Shown piece by piece: positions 27,693 through 36,812 of a stretch of DNA of 64,000 bases. A model generated the notes under the pieces. That model was given only the letters and a program-made list of their open reading frames with translations, made no database searches and was not told the origin of the DNA. A program made the position numbers and the translations under genes. Position 1 is the first letter of the stretch. Each line of letters begins with the position of its first letter. Source of the DNA: Schauerella aestuarii (GTDB lineage Bacteria > Pseudomonadota > Gammaproteobacteria > Burkholderiales > Burkholderiaceae_B); contig NZ_SIZW01000043.1 in assembly GCF_009866805.1 (NCBI RefSeq), positions 248,001-312,000 of the forward strand. Reading direction: 5' to 3'.

Positions 27693-28742
27693 ATGACGAA
27701 TGCAAACAACGCTCCTTTGACCTATCGCGACGCCGGTGTCGATATCGACGCAGGCGACGCCCTGGTCGACCGTATCAAGCCGCTTGCCGCCCGCACCATG
27801 CGTGCCGGTGTGCTGGGAGGCATCGGCGGTTTCGGTGCGCTGTTCGAAGTGCCCAAGAAGTTTGCCGAGCCGGTTCTGGTGTCCGGCACCGATGGCGTGG
27901 GCACCAAGTTGCGCCTGGCGTTCGAGTGGTCGCGTCACGATACCGTGGGCATCGATCTGGTCGCCATGAGCGTGAACGACATTCTCGTGCAAGGCGCCGA
28001 ACCGTTGTTTTTTCTCGACTACTTTGCCTGCGGCAAATTGTCGGTCGATACGGCGGCCTCGGTCGTCGGCGGCATCGCGCGCGGTTGCGAGTTGGCCGGT
28101 TGCGCGCTGATCGGCGGTGAAACGGCCGAAATGCCGGGCATGTACCCCGATGGCGAATACGATCTGGCCGGCTTTGCCGTCGGCGCGGTCGACAAGCCCA
28201 AGATCATCGACGGCAAGTCGATTGTGCCGGGCGATGTGGTGCTGGGCCTGGCGTCCAGCGGCGCGCACTCCAACGGCTACTCGCTGATCCGCAAGATCAT
28301 CGATCGCGCGGGTGCGAAGCCCGATGACGATTTCCACGGCGAAAAGCTGGTGGATGTGGTGATGGCGCCCACGCGCATCTATGTGAAGCAGATGCTCGCC
28401 GCGCTCGAGGCCCACGGCGCCGATATCAAGGGGATGGCACACATCACCGGTGGTGGCCTGACCGAAAACGTGCCGCGCATCCTGCAAAAGGGTCTTTCGG
28501 CCAAGTTGCATCGCAGCGCCTGGACGTTGCCGCCGCTTTTCCAGTGGCTGCAGAAAGAAGGCGGCGTGGCCGATGATGAAATGCACCGCGTATTCAACTG
28601 CGGCATCGGCATGGTCGTGATCGTGCCGGCCGCGCGTGCCGACGCGATTGCCGACACGCTGCGTGCGCAAGGTGAGACGGTGTACGCACTGGGCGAGATC
28701 GTCGAGCAGGCCGAAGGCGCTGCGCAAACGACCGTCGAATAA
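27693..28742 (+). CDS. purM: phosphoribosylformylglycinamidine cyclo-ligase
   Basis: AIR synthetase, fifth step of purine synthesis. 349 residues from the ATG at 27693. Visible family blocks: [21 protein letters not shown] at the N-terminus, [14 protein letters not shown] and [12 protein letters not shown]-like metal/ATP region, [10 protein letters not shown], and [10 protein letters not shown]. The ATG 13 codons inside the longest frame is chosen because the family starts here. Followed by a rho-independent terminator. purM divergent from hda is a common beta-proteobacterial order. Confidence 0.96.
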   Translation: MTNANNAPLTYRDAGVDIDAGDALVDRIKPLAARTMRAGVLGGIGGFGALFEVPKKFAEPVLVSGTDGVGTKLRLAFEWSRHDTVGIDLVAMSVNDILVQGAEPLFFLDYFACGKLSVDTAASVVGGIARGCELAGCALIGGETAEMPGMYPDGEYDLAGFAVGAVDKPKIIDGKSIVPGDVVLGLASSGAHSNGYSLIRKIIDRAGAKPDDDFHGEKLVDVVMAPTRIYVKQMLAALEAHGADIKGMAHITGGGLTENVPRILQKGLSAKLHRSAWTLPPLFQWLQKEGGVADDEMHRVFNCGIGMVVIVPAARADAIADTLRAQGETVYALGEIVEQAEGAAQTTVE

Positions 28743-28761
28743 GTGTAGATCGGGTATTGCA

Positions 28762-28785
28762 AATCGGCGCCATATGGCGCCGATT
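28762..28785 (+). terminator. terminator hairpin after purM
   Basis: Perfect 10-bp stem AATCGGCGCC/GGCGCCGATT around an ATAT loop, followed by GCGTTTTGCGTT. It lies between purM and the convergent MFS gene; the T tract is interrupted, so strength is moderate and it may act in both directions. Confidence 0.7.
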
Positions 28786-28824
28786 GCGTTTTGCGTTGTT
28801 CGATCTGCGTTTTCCGCTTATCGC

Positions 28825-30036
28825 TTACGCCGCAGCTTCGGGCCTGGCCCGCAGCATGAACAGCACCACGGCCAGTGCCGCCAGGCTCAGGCCGGCGCCC
28901 ACGTAAAACGTGTATGCGGGGCCTGCGGTTTCCCACAACACGCCGGCCAGCACATTGCCCGCGAGCACGGCCAGCCCCGTGGCCAGATGCAGTACGCCAA
29001 AGGCCGTGGCACGCAGGTGCGCCGGTGCCACTGACGACACCAAGGCCGCCAGCACGCCTTGCGACAACCCCATATGCAGGCCCCACAGCACAATGCCCAC
29101 GATGAGCAGCGGCATGCCGTTGGCCAGCCCCAGCGCCAGATCGGCCGCAGCCAGGCATAGCATGCCGGCGGCCAGCACGCCACGCGCGCCCAGACGATCG
29201 AACAGCTTGCCGGCGGGATAAGCCACCAGGCCGTAGATCAGATGCATGGCGACCACCACGAGCGGCAACCACGCCAGCGACCAGCCGGCCTGTTGCGCGC
29301 GCAACAGCAGAAACGCTTCGCTGAAGCGCGCGCCCGACATCAGCACCGCCAGCACGATCACCGACCACACCGCCGGGCTCAAGCGCACGGCATCTTTGAC
29401 GGTAAGTTTTTTCTTTTCTTGGCGGGCCGTAGCGTCGCTGACGCGCGCGGGTTCCTTCACGCCCACAGCAAGCACGACGATGGCGAGAAACGCCGGAATC
29501 ACGGCAATCCAGAACAGCAACTGGATATCGCCGCCGCTGGCCAGCATGATGCCGATGGCGATCAGCGGGCCCAGAAAGCCGCCCACGGTGTCAAGCGACT
29601 TGCGCAACCCGAAGCTCGCGCCCTGCAGGCCCGGCGGGGCCACGTCGGCAATCATGGCGTCGCGCGGTGCGCTGCGAATGCCTTTGCCCACGCGATCGAG
29701 GAACTTCGCGCCCACCAAGGTGAGCGCCGCATCCGCCAACGGGAAAAACGGCTTGGACAGCGCGCCCAACCCGTAGCCGATCAACGTGAGGGTTTTACGG
29801 CGCTGAAAAATATCCGACAGCACGCCGGAGAAAAGGCGTGTGGTCATCGCGATCGTGACCGACGCGCCTTCGATCACGCCGATCCAGATCGCCGACAGCC
29901 CCAGCGTCGACACCATGTACACCGGCAGCATCGTCTGAATCATCTCGGACGAGACATCCATGAGCATGCTCACGATACCGAGCATCCAGACCGTGCGCGG
30001 AATGGCGGAAGACGTGCGGGCTGACAACGGCGGCAT
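28825..30036 (-). CDS. MFS transporter of unknown substrate
   Basis: 403 residues, about 12 membrane segments. N-terminal TVWMLGIVSMLMDVSSEMI, a cytoplasmic loop FLDRVGKGIRSAPRDAMIADVAP and a central basic/charged stretch between segments 6 and 7. This is a widespread but uncharacterised MFS group, often annotated as a drug or sugar exporter without evidence. It stands alone, convergent with purM and upstream of (same strand as, but 63 nt beyond) the TonB receptor end. A link to siderophore handling is possible from position but unsupported. Confidence 0.82.
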   Translation of the reverse strand: MPPLSARTSSAIPRTVWMLGIVSMLMDVSSEMIQTMLPVYMVSTLGLSAIWIGVIEGASVTIAMTTRLFSGVLSDIFQRRKTLTLIGYGLGALSKPFFPLADAALTLVGAKFLDRVGKGIRSAPRDAMIADVAPPGLQGASFGLRKSLDTVGGFLGPLIAIGIMLASGGDIQLLFWIAVIPAFLAIVVLAVGVKEPARVSDATARQEKKKLTVKDAVRLSPAVWSVIVLAVLMSGARFSEAFLLLRAQQAGWSLAWLPLVVVAMHLIYGLVAYPAGKLFDRLGARGVLAAGMLCLAAADLALGLANGMPLLIVGIVLWGLHMGLSQGVLAALVSSVAPAHLRATAFGVLHLATGLAVLAGNVLAGVLWETAGPAYTFYVGAGLSLAALAVVLFMLRARPEAAA

Positions 30037-30099
30037 GGCAAGTGGGGTGCAGGGTGGCGGGCGCGACGAGGATAACGCACTAGCGTCCGCGCCGACACC

Positions 30100-32520
30100 T
30101 TACCAGCGATAGTTCAGGCTACCGATGATGGTGCGCGACGACCCGTAGTTGCATGCGTTCACCGTGAAGCATGCCGGCACATAGTATTTGTCGAACAGGT
30201 TGCTCACGTTGATGCTGCCGGTCAGGCCTTTCGCGGCCGGAATCGCTTTCCCGAAGTCGTAGCGCAACGCGGCGTCGACCAGGGTGAACGCGGGCACTTT
30301 GAAGGTGTTGCCGTCGTCGCCCATCGTCGAACCGATGTAGCGCACACCGGTGCCCACACTCAAGCCCTGCAGTGCGGCGACCTGAAAATCGTAGTTCACC
30401 CACGCCGAGGCGGCGTGCTTCGGCACGCGAAAGGGTGTGTTGCCTTTCTGCGCCGCGATATTGGTCTTGGTGATTTCCGCATCGTTATAGGTGTACGCCG
30501 CGGTCAGGCTCACGCCATTGTCCAACGCCGCCACGCCTTCGACTTCCAGTCCGCGCACCCGCACTTCGCCGGTTTGTACGGAGAAATTCGTGTTGACCGG
30601 ATCGATCGTCTGCACGTTCTGACGCGCCAGATTGAAGGCGCTGACCGTGATGAAGCTGTTGTAGCCCGCCGGCTGAAACTTCACGCCCACCTCGTATTGC
30701 TGACCTTCCTCCGGCACGTAGGCATTGCCCAGCCGATCCGAGCCCACCACAGGCGAGAACGACTGTGAATAACTCACGTACGGCGCCAAGCCGCTATCCG
30801 AAAGGTAGGTGAGCCCGCCCCGCCACGTGAATGCGTCGTCGGTTTGCTTCGTATCGATGCGCGTGGTGCGGTTTTTCGTGTCGCGCCAGGCCCAGTCCTG
30901 TCGCACGCCCAAGGTCGCGACCCATTTGTCGTACTTGATCTGGTCTTGCGCGTAGAGGCCCACTTGGGACGCCGTGATGTCTTGCAGCGATTTGCTGGTG
31001 AATACGGACGTGTTGGGAATGGCCCCATATACCGGCTTGTAGATGTCGATGCGCGACGCCGCGCCGATCTGTTCGTTCCAATGGGACTTTCCCCACAGGT
31101 AATCGATACCCCATGTGGTCTTGTGGGCAAGTGCGCCCGTGTCGAAGTCCACATTGAGCCGGTTGTCCAGAGCAAGCCCGTCGCCCTTGATATCTCGAAT
31201 CGTGTAGCGGCGATTCAACAAGCGTTCATCGACGAGGCCGCCATTGGCCTGCAGATACTGCCGATGATTATCGAAGTGCGAGTAGCGCAGGTTCTGCTCG
31301 AACTTCACGCGCTCGTTGAAACGATGCGAAAACGCATATCCCGCCGTCATGCGCTCGGTGGTTTCGCCTTCCCAATCGGGCTCGCCCAGAAAGCGGCTGA
31401 AAGGAATATGACCATTCGAATTCTGCGTGAGCACCGCACTGGCAGGTACTTGCGCGTAATAGTCGCCACGGTTCTTCTGATATGACGTCAGCACCGTGAA
31501 CTGCGTGGCCGCACTAGGCTGCCATGTGAAACTCGGCGCGATATAGACGCGGTCGTCCTTGACATGATCGACTTGGGTATTCGCATCGCGTCCGAGACCG
31601 ACCAGACGATAGAGCATGGTCTTGTCGTCGTTGGTTCCGCCAAAATCGAACGCAGTTTGATAGCGGTCGAAATTGCCCACCGTCAGTTCGACTTCCTGCA
31701 CGGGATCGGCAGTGGGCCGCTTGCTCACCATATTCACCAGTCCACCCGGCGATTGCTGGCCGTACAAGACGGACGACGGTCCCTTGAGCACCTCGATGCG
31801 TTCCAGGCCATAAGTCTCACCTGCGTAGAAGCCGAAGTATCCCGGCGTGATGACGCGCAAGCCGTCCTGGTACATGTCCTGCGATCCCTGGACGAATCCG
31901 CGCAGGTACAGGTTGTCGTCCAGTTTCTGGCTGCCGCTGCTCTCCGTGCGAACGCCTGCGGTATAACGCAACGCGTCGTTCACGCTCTGCGCGCCCTGCG
32001 CCTTGATTTGCTCAGCCGTCACGACCGAAATGGACTGCGGCGTTTCCAGCAACGACACATCGCTCTTCATGGCGCTGGTGGCGCTATGTGCAACGATGCC
32101 GTCCACACCCGTGCGCGCGCTGGTTGCGCTCACTGTGATGGGCGCGAGGGTCGATACGCTATCGCTTCGCGAGGGGGCGGCGATCAGACGAAAGCCGCCG
32201 GCGCCCGTGGCCACGGCCGCCAGCCCGCTTTCCTGCAGCAGCATGCGCAGTGCGGCGGCAGGTGTGTAGCTGCCGCTCAGCCCGCGCGTGCGTTTGCCGG
32301 CGGTATCGGATTGTTCGTAGGTGAGATTGACGCCGCCTTCCTGGGCTACCCGATTGAGTGCCGGGGCCAGCGCGCCGGCCGGAATCTCATAGGTTCGGGT
32401 AGCGCTTGTCACGGACGGCGCTGCCTGGGCGTGTGCAACGCCGGCGTCGAACGCCATGGCCAAGGCGCTGCAGAGCATCAAGGGCGCGACACGGGGGAGG
32501 CGTGATCGGGAAGAAGGCAT
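30100..32520 (-). CDS. TonB-dependent siderophore receptor with STN signalling domain
   Basis: 806 residues. Signal peptide ends near GVAHAQA, then an STN (secretin/TonB N-terminal) domain (about 35-115, YEIPAGALAPALNRVAQEGG and LRMLLQESGL), the plug (about 135-260, with YLRGFVQGSQDMYQDGLR and LYGQQSPGGLVNMVSKRPT), and the barrel ending NYRW. The STN domain marks a receptor that signals through an anti-sigma factor, and fecR and fecI lie immediately upstream on the same strand. The siderophore is unknown; FpvA/FoxA/FhuE-like families share this layout. No biosynthesis genes are nearby, consistent with use of foreign siderophores. Confidence 0.94.
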   Translation of the reverse strand: MPSSRSRLPRVAPLMLCSALAMAFDAGVAHAQAAPSVTSATRTYEIPAGALAPALNRVAQEGGVNLTYEQSDTAGKRTRGLSGSYTPAAALRMLLQESGLAAVATGAGGFRLIAAPSRSDSVSTLAPITVSATSARTGVDGIVAHSATSAMKSDVSLLETPQSISVVTAEQIKAQGAQSVNDALRYTAGVRTESSGSQKLDDNLYLRGFVQGSQDMYQDGLRVITPGYFGFYAGETYGLERIEVLKGPSSVLYGQQSPGGLVNMVSKRPTADPVQEVELTVGNFDRYQTAFDFGGTNDDKTMLYRLVGLGRDANTQVDHVKDDRVYIAPSFTWQPSAATQFTVLTSYQKNRGDYYAQVPASAVLTQNSNGHIPFSRFLGEPDWEGETTERMTAGYAFSHRFNERVKFEQNLRYSHFDNHRQYLQANGGLVDERLLNRRYTIRDIKGDGLALDNRLNVDFDTGALAHKTTWGIDYLWGKSHWNEQIGAASRIDIYKPVYGAIPNTSVFTSKSLQDITASQVGLYAQDQIKYDKWVATLGVRQDWAWRDTKNRTTRIDTKQTDDAFTWRGGLTYLSDSGLAPYVSYSQSFSPVVGSDRLGNAYVPEEGQQYEVGVKFQPAGYNSFITVSAFNLARQNVQTIDPVNTNFSVQTGEVRVRGLEVEGVAALDNGVSLTAAYTYNDAEITKTNIAAQKGNTPFRVPKHAASAWVNYDFQVAALQGLSVGTGVRYIGSTMGDDGNTFKVPAFTLVDAALRYDFGKAIPAAKGLTGSINVSNLFDKYYVPACFTVNACNYGSSRTIIGSLNYRW

Positions 32521-32619
32521 GGCAGTGGATCTCGATAGGTGGGTGGTCGGTTGAGGGGCCCTTGCCTCGTCTACCGAACGGTGCCTACGATTTCCTCACT
32601 GCCGTAACAATTGTTGCAT

Positions 32620-33597
32620 TTAGGTGGGCATGCGATCCGTCACGTCGATCCAGTAGGCTGAGCGACGTCTGATGGTCAAGCCATGTGCGGCCGCCAGAAA
32701 ATCGAGCGCCCGGTCGAGATCGCCCAGATGCACCACGGCGGTAATGCGGCGTTGCGCGACGCGCGCATCGCAGTGCAGATAGCCCAACCGATAACGGCTC
32801 AATTCGCCGATCAAATCGCCCAGCGGCATGTCTTCCACGACGAGCGTGCCGCGCAGCCATGCGCCCGGCTGAATCGGCGGGCGTGTGACGCGATAGGCAC
32901 TGCCGTCCCGCAGCGACCAGGTTTCACCGGCTTGCGCCACGGTCATCCGCCCCGATGCGTGCGGGTGCATGGCGACCGCGCCTTCCTGAACGCTCAGTTC
33001 GGCGGCGGCGGATTTGAGCGCCACCAGGAACGTGGTGCCGATGGGCTCGAAAGCGCCGAAGGTTGTGTCGACGAATAATGGACGTTTCGATGCGGCCCGG
33101 GCGTCGGCGCCGGTGATCACTTGCATTTCGCCGCGCAGCATCCGGACGCGGCGCGTGTGCACTGAGAACTGCACATCGATTGCGGAGTCGGTGTTGAGCA
33201 CGATTTGGGTGCCGTCGTCCAACGCCAACGTGCGGCGTTCGCCATAGCCGGTGCTGTAGTCGGCGATCAGACGCTGCCACGGCGTGAATTCCCGGGTCAC
33301 CAGAAGCGATCCGCCCAGCAACGCCAACCCACTGAATATCTTGAGCGCGCGCCGCCGCCCGCCGCGCCGGTCATACAGGGAAGTCAAGGTGTTGCGCGTG
33401 AGATCGGCTTGCGGCCCATCGGGAAAATCCGCATGCATGGCTTCCAGGCGGCGCCACGCCGCATCGTGTGCAGGATCGGCGGCGCGCCAGGTGTGGAAGC
33501 GCGCCCACGTTTCCGGCTCGGCATCGTTGAACCGCAGCGCCACCACCCAATCGATGGCGGCATCCACAGCCGCAGCGTCAGGCGCTTTCTGAGGCAT
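32620..33597 (-). CDS. fecR: FecR-family anti-sigma / sigma regulator
   Basis: 325 residues from the ATG at 33597, which overlaps fecI by 20 bp. An N-terminal cytoplasmic sigma-binding part with WVVALRFNDAEPETWARFHTWRAADPAHDAAWRR, a single membrane segment (about residues 85-105, ALKIFSGLALLGGSLLV), and a periplasmic FecR domain (GYGERRTLALDDGTQIVLNTDSAIDV). It transmits the loaded state of the STN receptor to the sigma factor. The frame extends 50 codons upstream into fecI, but that is out-of-register shadow. Confidence 0.93.
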   Translation of the reverse strand: MPQKAPDAAAVDAAIDWVVALRFNDAEPETWARFHTWRAADPAHDAAWRRLEAMHADFPDGPQADLTRNTLTSLYDRRGGRRRALKIFSGLALLGGSLLVTREFTPWQRLIADYSTGYGERRTLALDDGTQIVLNTDSAIDVQFSVHTRRVRMLRGEMQVITGADARAASKRPLFVDTTFGAFEPIGTTFLVALKSAAAELSVQEGAVAMHPHASGRMTVAQAGETWSLRDGSAYRVTRPPIQPGAWLRGTLVVEDMPLGDLIGELSRYRLGYLHCDARVAQRRITAVVHLGDLDRALDFLAAAHGLTIRRRSAYWIDVTDRMPT

Positions 33598-34114
33598 AGC
33601 GCAAGCTGTAGCAGTGCCGCAATGCGCTGGCAATGTGGCGGTCCACGGTCGCGCGCGAAATGCCCAACTGCCGGGCAATCTCAGGCGCGGGAAGTCCTTC
33701 GACCTGCGCGAGCAGAAACGCCCGGCGCACGGCAGGCACCAGCGCATCGAGCATGGCGTCGATCCGGCAAACGGTTTCCATCACCAGCATCCGCACTTCG
33801 GGGGAAGGCGCCACGGCTTCGGGAAGCGTCGCCAGCATGTCCTGATACGCCCTTTCGACTTCGCGCCGGCGCCAGTGGTCGATTACCAGCCCGCGCGCGA
33901 TCGTGGTGAGGTATGCCCGTGGCTCATTGGGCAACGGGGCGTCGGGTCGCGCTTGTCGATTGAGCAGCACCCGCACGAAGGTGTCGTGCGCGAAATCCGC
34001 CGCGCAATCACGATTGCCCAGCTTGCGGCGCAGCAGCGAGACCAGCCAGACGTGATGGTCCTGGTAGAGATCGCGAACGTCGCCGTGCGGCGAATCGGGG
34101 GCAGCCGAAAACAT
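33578..34114 (-). CDS. fecI: FecI-like ECF sigma factor
   Basis: 178 residues with sigma region 2 (YQDHHVWLVSLLRRKLGNRDCAADFAHDTFVRVL, core-binding and -10 recognition) and region 4 (VRRAFLLAQVEGLPAPEIARQLGISRATVDRHIASAL, -35 recognition). It directs transcription of the downstream receptor gene in response to the siderophore. Its own expression is probably iron-repressed: a good Fur-box candidate lies 20 nt upstream of its start codon. Confidence 0.94.
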   Translation of the reverse strand: MFSAAPDSPHGDVRDLYQDHHVWLVSLLRRKLGNRDCAADFAHDTFVRVLLNRQARPDAPLPNEPRAYLTTIARGLVIDHWRRREVERAYQDMLATLPEAVAPSPEVRMLVMETVCRIDAMLDALVPAVRRAFLLAQVEGLPAPEIARQLGISRATVDRHIASALRHCYSLRYASESA

Positions 34115-34133
34115 GAATGCACTTGCTAAAAGT

Positions 34134-34153
34134 AAATGAGATTTAGTTGCATT
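34134..34153 (-). promoter_or_regulatory. Fur box upstream of fecI
   Basis: AAATGAGATTTAGTTGCATT, 20 nt upstream of the fecI ATG, matches about 17 of 20 positions of a typical Fur box form (AAATGATAATTATTTGCATT). Placement in the fecI promoter region supports iron control of the fecIR-receptor operon. Confidence 0.65.
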
Positions 34154-34251
34154 CTATTGCTGGGCCCTGCGCGATGCAACGTCTCCCTGCGCGGGGAGGC
34201 GACAGGCTATCCAATGTGGCCAACGCGATCGGCACTTGGCAGACATTATTT

Positions 34252-34267
34252 TATATCGTACGATATA
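34252..34267. promoter_or_regulatory. 16-nt perfect palindrome, likely PadR operator
   Basis: TATATCGTACGATATA is a perfect inverted repeat about 95 nt upstream of the PadR-type gene, between it and the divergent fecI. PadR regulators bind such AT-rich palindromes, usually autogenously. The half TTTATATCG recurs at 34999-35007 just before the reductase start. Confidence 0.6.
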
Positions 34268-34360
34268 TCTTAAGACTTAATCGCGACGTTGTGTGCATCA
34301 TAGGCGGCGTCGGATTCATAGTGGCCCACCCCTACGCATCGTTTATTCAAGGCTCATGCC

Positions 34361-34924
34361 ATGTCCTCCCTTTCCGGTCCATCGCCATCAGCCGCGCTCA
34401 CGCGCGGCAGAAAGTTCAATGCCGCCGATCTGGCGCTGATGCTCTTGGCATTGTTGGCCGAGCAGGAAGGGCCGAGTCATGGTTACGCATTGATCAACGC
34501 GCTGAACGCACGTAGCAATGGGTTCTATAAGCCGAGTCCGGGCACGGTTTATCCAGCGTTGGCGGCGCTGCACGCCGATGGCTTGGCCACCGTCGAGTCG
34601 GCCGGCAGCCGCAAACGCTACCGCCTGTCGGACGCGGGTCGTGCCCATCTGGACGTGCACCGCGAGGCTGCCGATCGGCTGTTTGCAGGACTGCGCCATG
34701 TGTCGCGCAAGATGGCGTGGATGCAGCGCACCCTGGCCAACCAGGATATGGAGGTGGGTGCCGAGGGGGAAGACCTCGCCACCGGCTGGCTGCCGGCATT
34801 CGTACAGCAACGTCGCGCGCTCAAGCAGGCGCTGTTCGAAGCGAGCGATGCCTGTCCGGACGAACAGCGGCGCATTGCCGCCATTCTGGCGCGCGCCGTG
34901 GCCGAGATTCAGCAGACAGGCTGA
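34361..34924 (+). CDS. PadR-family regulator (YqjI/NfeR-like)
   Basis: 187 residues: winged-helix PadR domain (about 20-95, with LMLLALLAEQEGPSHGYALINAL and SPGTVYPALAALHADGL) and a C-terminal helical part for dimerisation. It is immediately followed by a siderophore-interacting ferric reductase, the pairing known for E. coli YqjI/YqjH and the NfeR/NfeF system. E. coli YqjI has a His/Cys-rich N-terminal metal-binding extension; here the N-terminus (MSSLSGPSPSAALTRGRKF) has none, so nickel sensing of that type is not supported. A perfect palindrome upstream is a probable operator. Confidence 0.87.
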   Translation: MSSLSGPSPSAALTRGRKFNAADLALMLLALLAEQEGPSHGYALINALNARSNGFYKPSPGTVYPALAALHADGLATVESAGSRKRYRLSDAGRAHLDVHREAADRLFAGLRHVSRKMAWMQRTLANQDMEVGAEGEDLATGWLPAFVQQRRALKQALFEASDACPDEQRRIAAILARAVAEIQQTG

Positions 34925-34998
34925 GCTCGAGGGCATGCGAGACGTCAGCCGTCATGCAAGGCTGGGCGTGGCAAGACGCTGCATTCATTCCAACATTC

Positions 34999-35007
34999 TT
35001 TATATCG
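34999..35007 (+). promoter_or_regulatory. second PadR half-site before ferric reductase gene
   Basis: TTTATATCG, identical to the left arm of the palindrome at 34250-34258, lies 7 nt before the ATG at 35014. With one base deleted the following ACG also matches. It could let the PadR protein also control the reductase gene directly. Confidence 0.35.
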
Positions 35008-35013
35008 ACGCTT

Positions 35014-35844
35014 ATGACAAACCCCATTTCCGAAAGCGATACCCTGGCGGTGCACCGTGTGCGCCATCCCCTTAAATTTCGCCAACTGCGCGTGCTGCGC
35101 ACCCATCAGGTCTCGGCCCAACTGCGCCGCATCACGCTCACGGGCGACGATCTCGACGGCTTTCTATCGGCGTCGTTCGACGATCACATCAAGGTGTTCC
35201 TGCCCGATGCGGACGGTGTGATGCCGCCATTGCCCACGGCCACCCCGGACGGCGTTGTGTATGCGGAAGGCGCGCCGCGACCCATCGCCCGCGACTACAC
35301 GCCGCGCCGCTACGACGCAAACACGCGTGAGCTGGACATCGAGTTCTTTCTGCATGCGACCGGGCCGGCATCGGATTGGGCGCGCGCCGCGCAACCGGGC
35401 GACACGCTCGGCGTCGGCGGCCCGCGCGGGTCGTTCGTCGTGCCCACCGGTTTCGACTGGCACGTATTGATCGGTGATGAAAGTGCATTGCCGGCCATCG
35501 CGCGTCGGTTTGAGGAGCTGCCGCCCCAGGCCAAAATCGTGGCGCTGATCGAAGTGGATGATGCGGCGGCACAGATTGCATTGCCCACGCAGGCACAAGC
35601 GCACGTCACATGGGTGCATCGACGTGCGGCCGTCGATGCTGCGGAACCGCTGCTGGCGCGTGCGGCGCGGGCGCTCGTGCTGCCCGAAGGCGAAGGCTAT
35701 GTGTGGGTCGCTGCCGAATCGATCGTCACCCGTGCGGTGCGCCTGGTGATGGTGGATGAACACGGCATCGCGAAATCACGCATCCGCGCCTCGAGCTACT
35801 GGAAGCGCGGCGCGGCCGGTGTGCACGAAACGATCGACGACTGA
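35014..35844 (+). CDS. siderophore-interacting (ferric-chelate reductase) protein
   Basis: 276 residues of the SIP/YqjH family, flavoproteins that reduce ferric siderophores in the cytoplasm with NAD(P)H. The FAD-binding barrel has RRITLTGDDLDGF and the flavin motif ARDYTPRRYD, followed by VGGPRGSFVV and the NAD(P)H-binding C-terminal half with LIGDESALPAI. The C-terminal SSYWKRGAAGVHE is the typical family ending (YW..G). The start ATG at 35014 lies 89 nt after the PadR gene stop, so the two form an operon-like pair. It fits with the upstream receptor system for intracellular iron release. Confidence 0.92.
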   Translation: MTNPISESDTLAVHRVRHPLKFRQLRVLRTHQVSAQLRRITLTGDDLDGFLSASFDDHIKVFLPDADGVMPPLPTATPDGVVYAEGAPRPIARDYTPRRYDANTRELDIEFFLHATGPASDWARAAQPGDTLGVGGPRGSFVVPTGFDWHVLIGDESALPAIARRFEELPPQAKIVALIEVDDAAAQIALPTQAQAHVTWVHRRAAVDAAEPLLARAARALVLPEGEGYVWVAAESIVTRAVRLVMVDEHGIAKSRIRASSYWKRGAAGVHETIDD

Positions 35845-35867
35845 CGGCGGCCGTGCACCGTGGCCGC

Positions 35868-36812
35868 CTAAGCCGCGCGCGGCGGCATCCATGGGGCGAT
35901 CGTGTCGATCACTTGCGCGACGGCGTCGGCGGCCAGGCAGTCGATCGCGATGCGCTCCGGCAGGGCGCGCAACCACGTCAGTTGCCGCTTGGCCAATTGC
36001 CGCGTGGCGGCGATGGCCTGTTCACGCGCAGTGGCCATATCGACCTCACCGTCGAGGTAGCCCCAGATCTGGCGGTAACCGACGCACCGGATCGAGGGCA
36101 ATCCGGTGTGCAGATCGTCGCGGGCATGGAGCGCGCGCACTTCGTCCACCAGGCCGTGGTCGAGCATCGCGTCAAAGCGTTGGGCAATCCGCGCATGCAA
36201 TGCCAGGCGGTCCGACGGCTCCAGGCTCAGCGTGACGAATGTGCGGCTGGACGCCACCGGACGATGCGCCGCGAGCAGGGCAGACATCGGCTGGCCCGCG
36301 ATGATGCAGATTTCAAGCGCCCGTTGCACCCGCTGACTGTCGTTGGGCGCCAGACGCGCGGCCGTTTCGGGATCGCGCTCCGCCAGTTCGGCATGCATCG
36401 CCGGCCAGCCCAATCGAGCGGCGCGCGCGTCGAGCTCCGCCCGAACGGCGGGATCGGCCTGAGGCAGATCGCTCAAGCCCTCGCGCAACGCCTTGAAGTA
36501 CATCATGGTGCCGCCCGCCAGGATCGGCGTGCGGCCCCGGGCCGCGATCTCATCGGCCAGCCGATGCGCGTCGTCGAAGAACTGGGCGGCTGAATAACTT
36601 TCGATGGGGTCGCGAATATCGAGCAGATGCTGCGGCACCTGCGCACGTTCGTCGCGGCTGGGCTTGGCGGTGCCTACGTCCATGTGCCGATAGATCGTGG
36701 CCGAATCCACGTTGATCACTTCGATCGGCCAGCGCTCGGCAATGGCCAGCACAGCCGCGCTTTTTCCGGCAGCCGTCGGACCCGCCACACACAATAACGG
36801 CGCCGTCATCAT
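35868..36812 (-). CDS. miaA: tRNA dimethylallyltransferase
   Basis: Isopentenylates adenosine-37 of tRNAs reading UNN codons. 314 residues from the ATG at 36812. P-loop [12 protein letters not shown], then [16 protein letters not shown] and [18 protein letters not shown], hallmark blocks of MiaA. The ATG overlaps the mutL stop (ATGA), and a second ATG follows directly, so either could be used. mutL-miaA order is conserved in proteobacteria; hfq, which often follows, is not here. Convergent with the ferric reductase gene. Confidence 0.96.
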   Translation of the reverse strand: MMTAPLLCVAGPTAAGKSAAVLAIAERWPIEVINVDSATIYRHMDVGTAKPSRDERAQVPQHLLDIRDPIESYSAAQFFDDAHRLADEIAARGRTPILAGGTMMYFKALREGLSDLPQADPAVRAELDARAARLGWPAMHAELAERDPETAARLAPNDSQRVQRALEICIIAGQPMSALLAAHRPVASSRTFVTLSLEPSDRLALHARIAQRFDAMLDHGLVDEVRALHARDDLHTGLPSIRCVGYRQIWGYLDGEVDMATAREQAIAATRQLAKRQLTWLRALPERIAIDCLAADAVAQVIDTIAPWMPPRAA

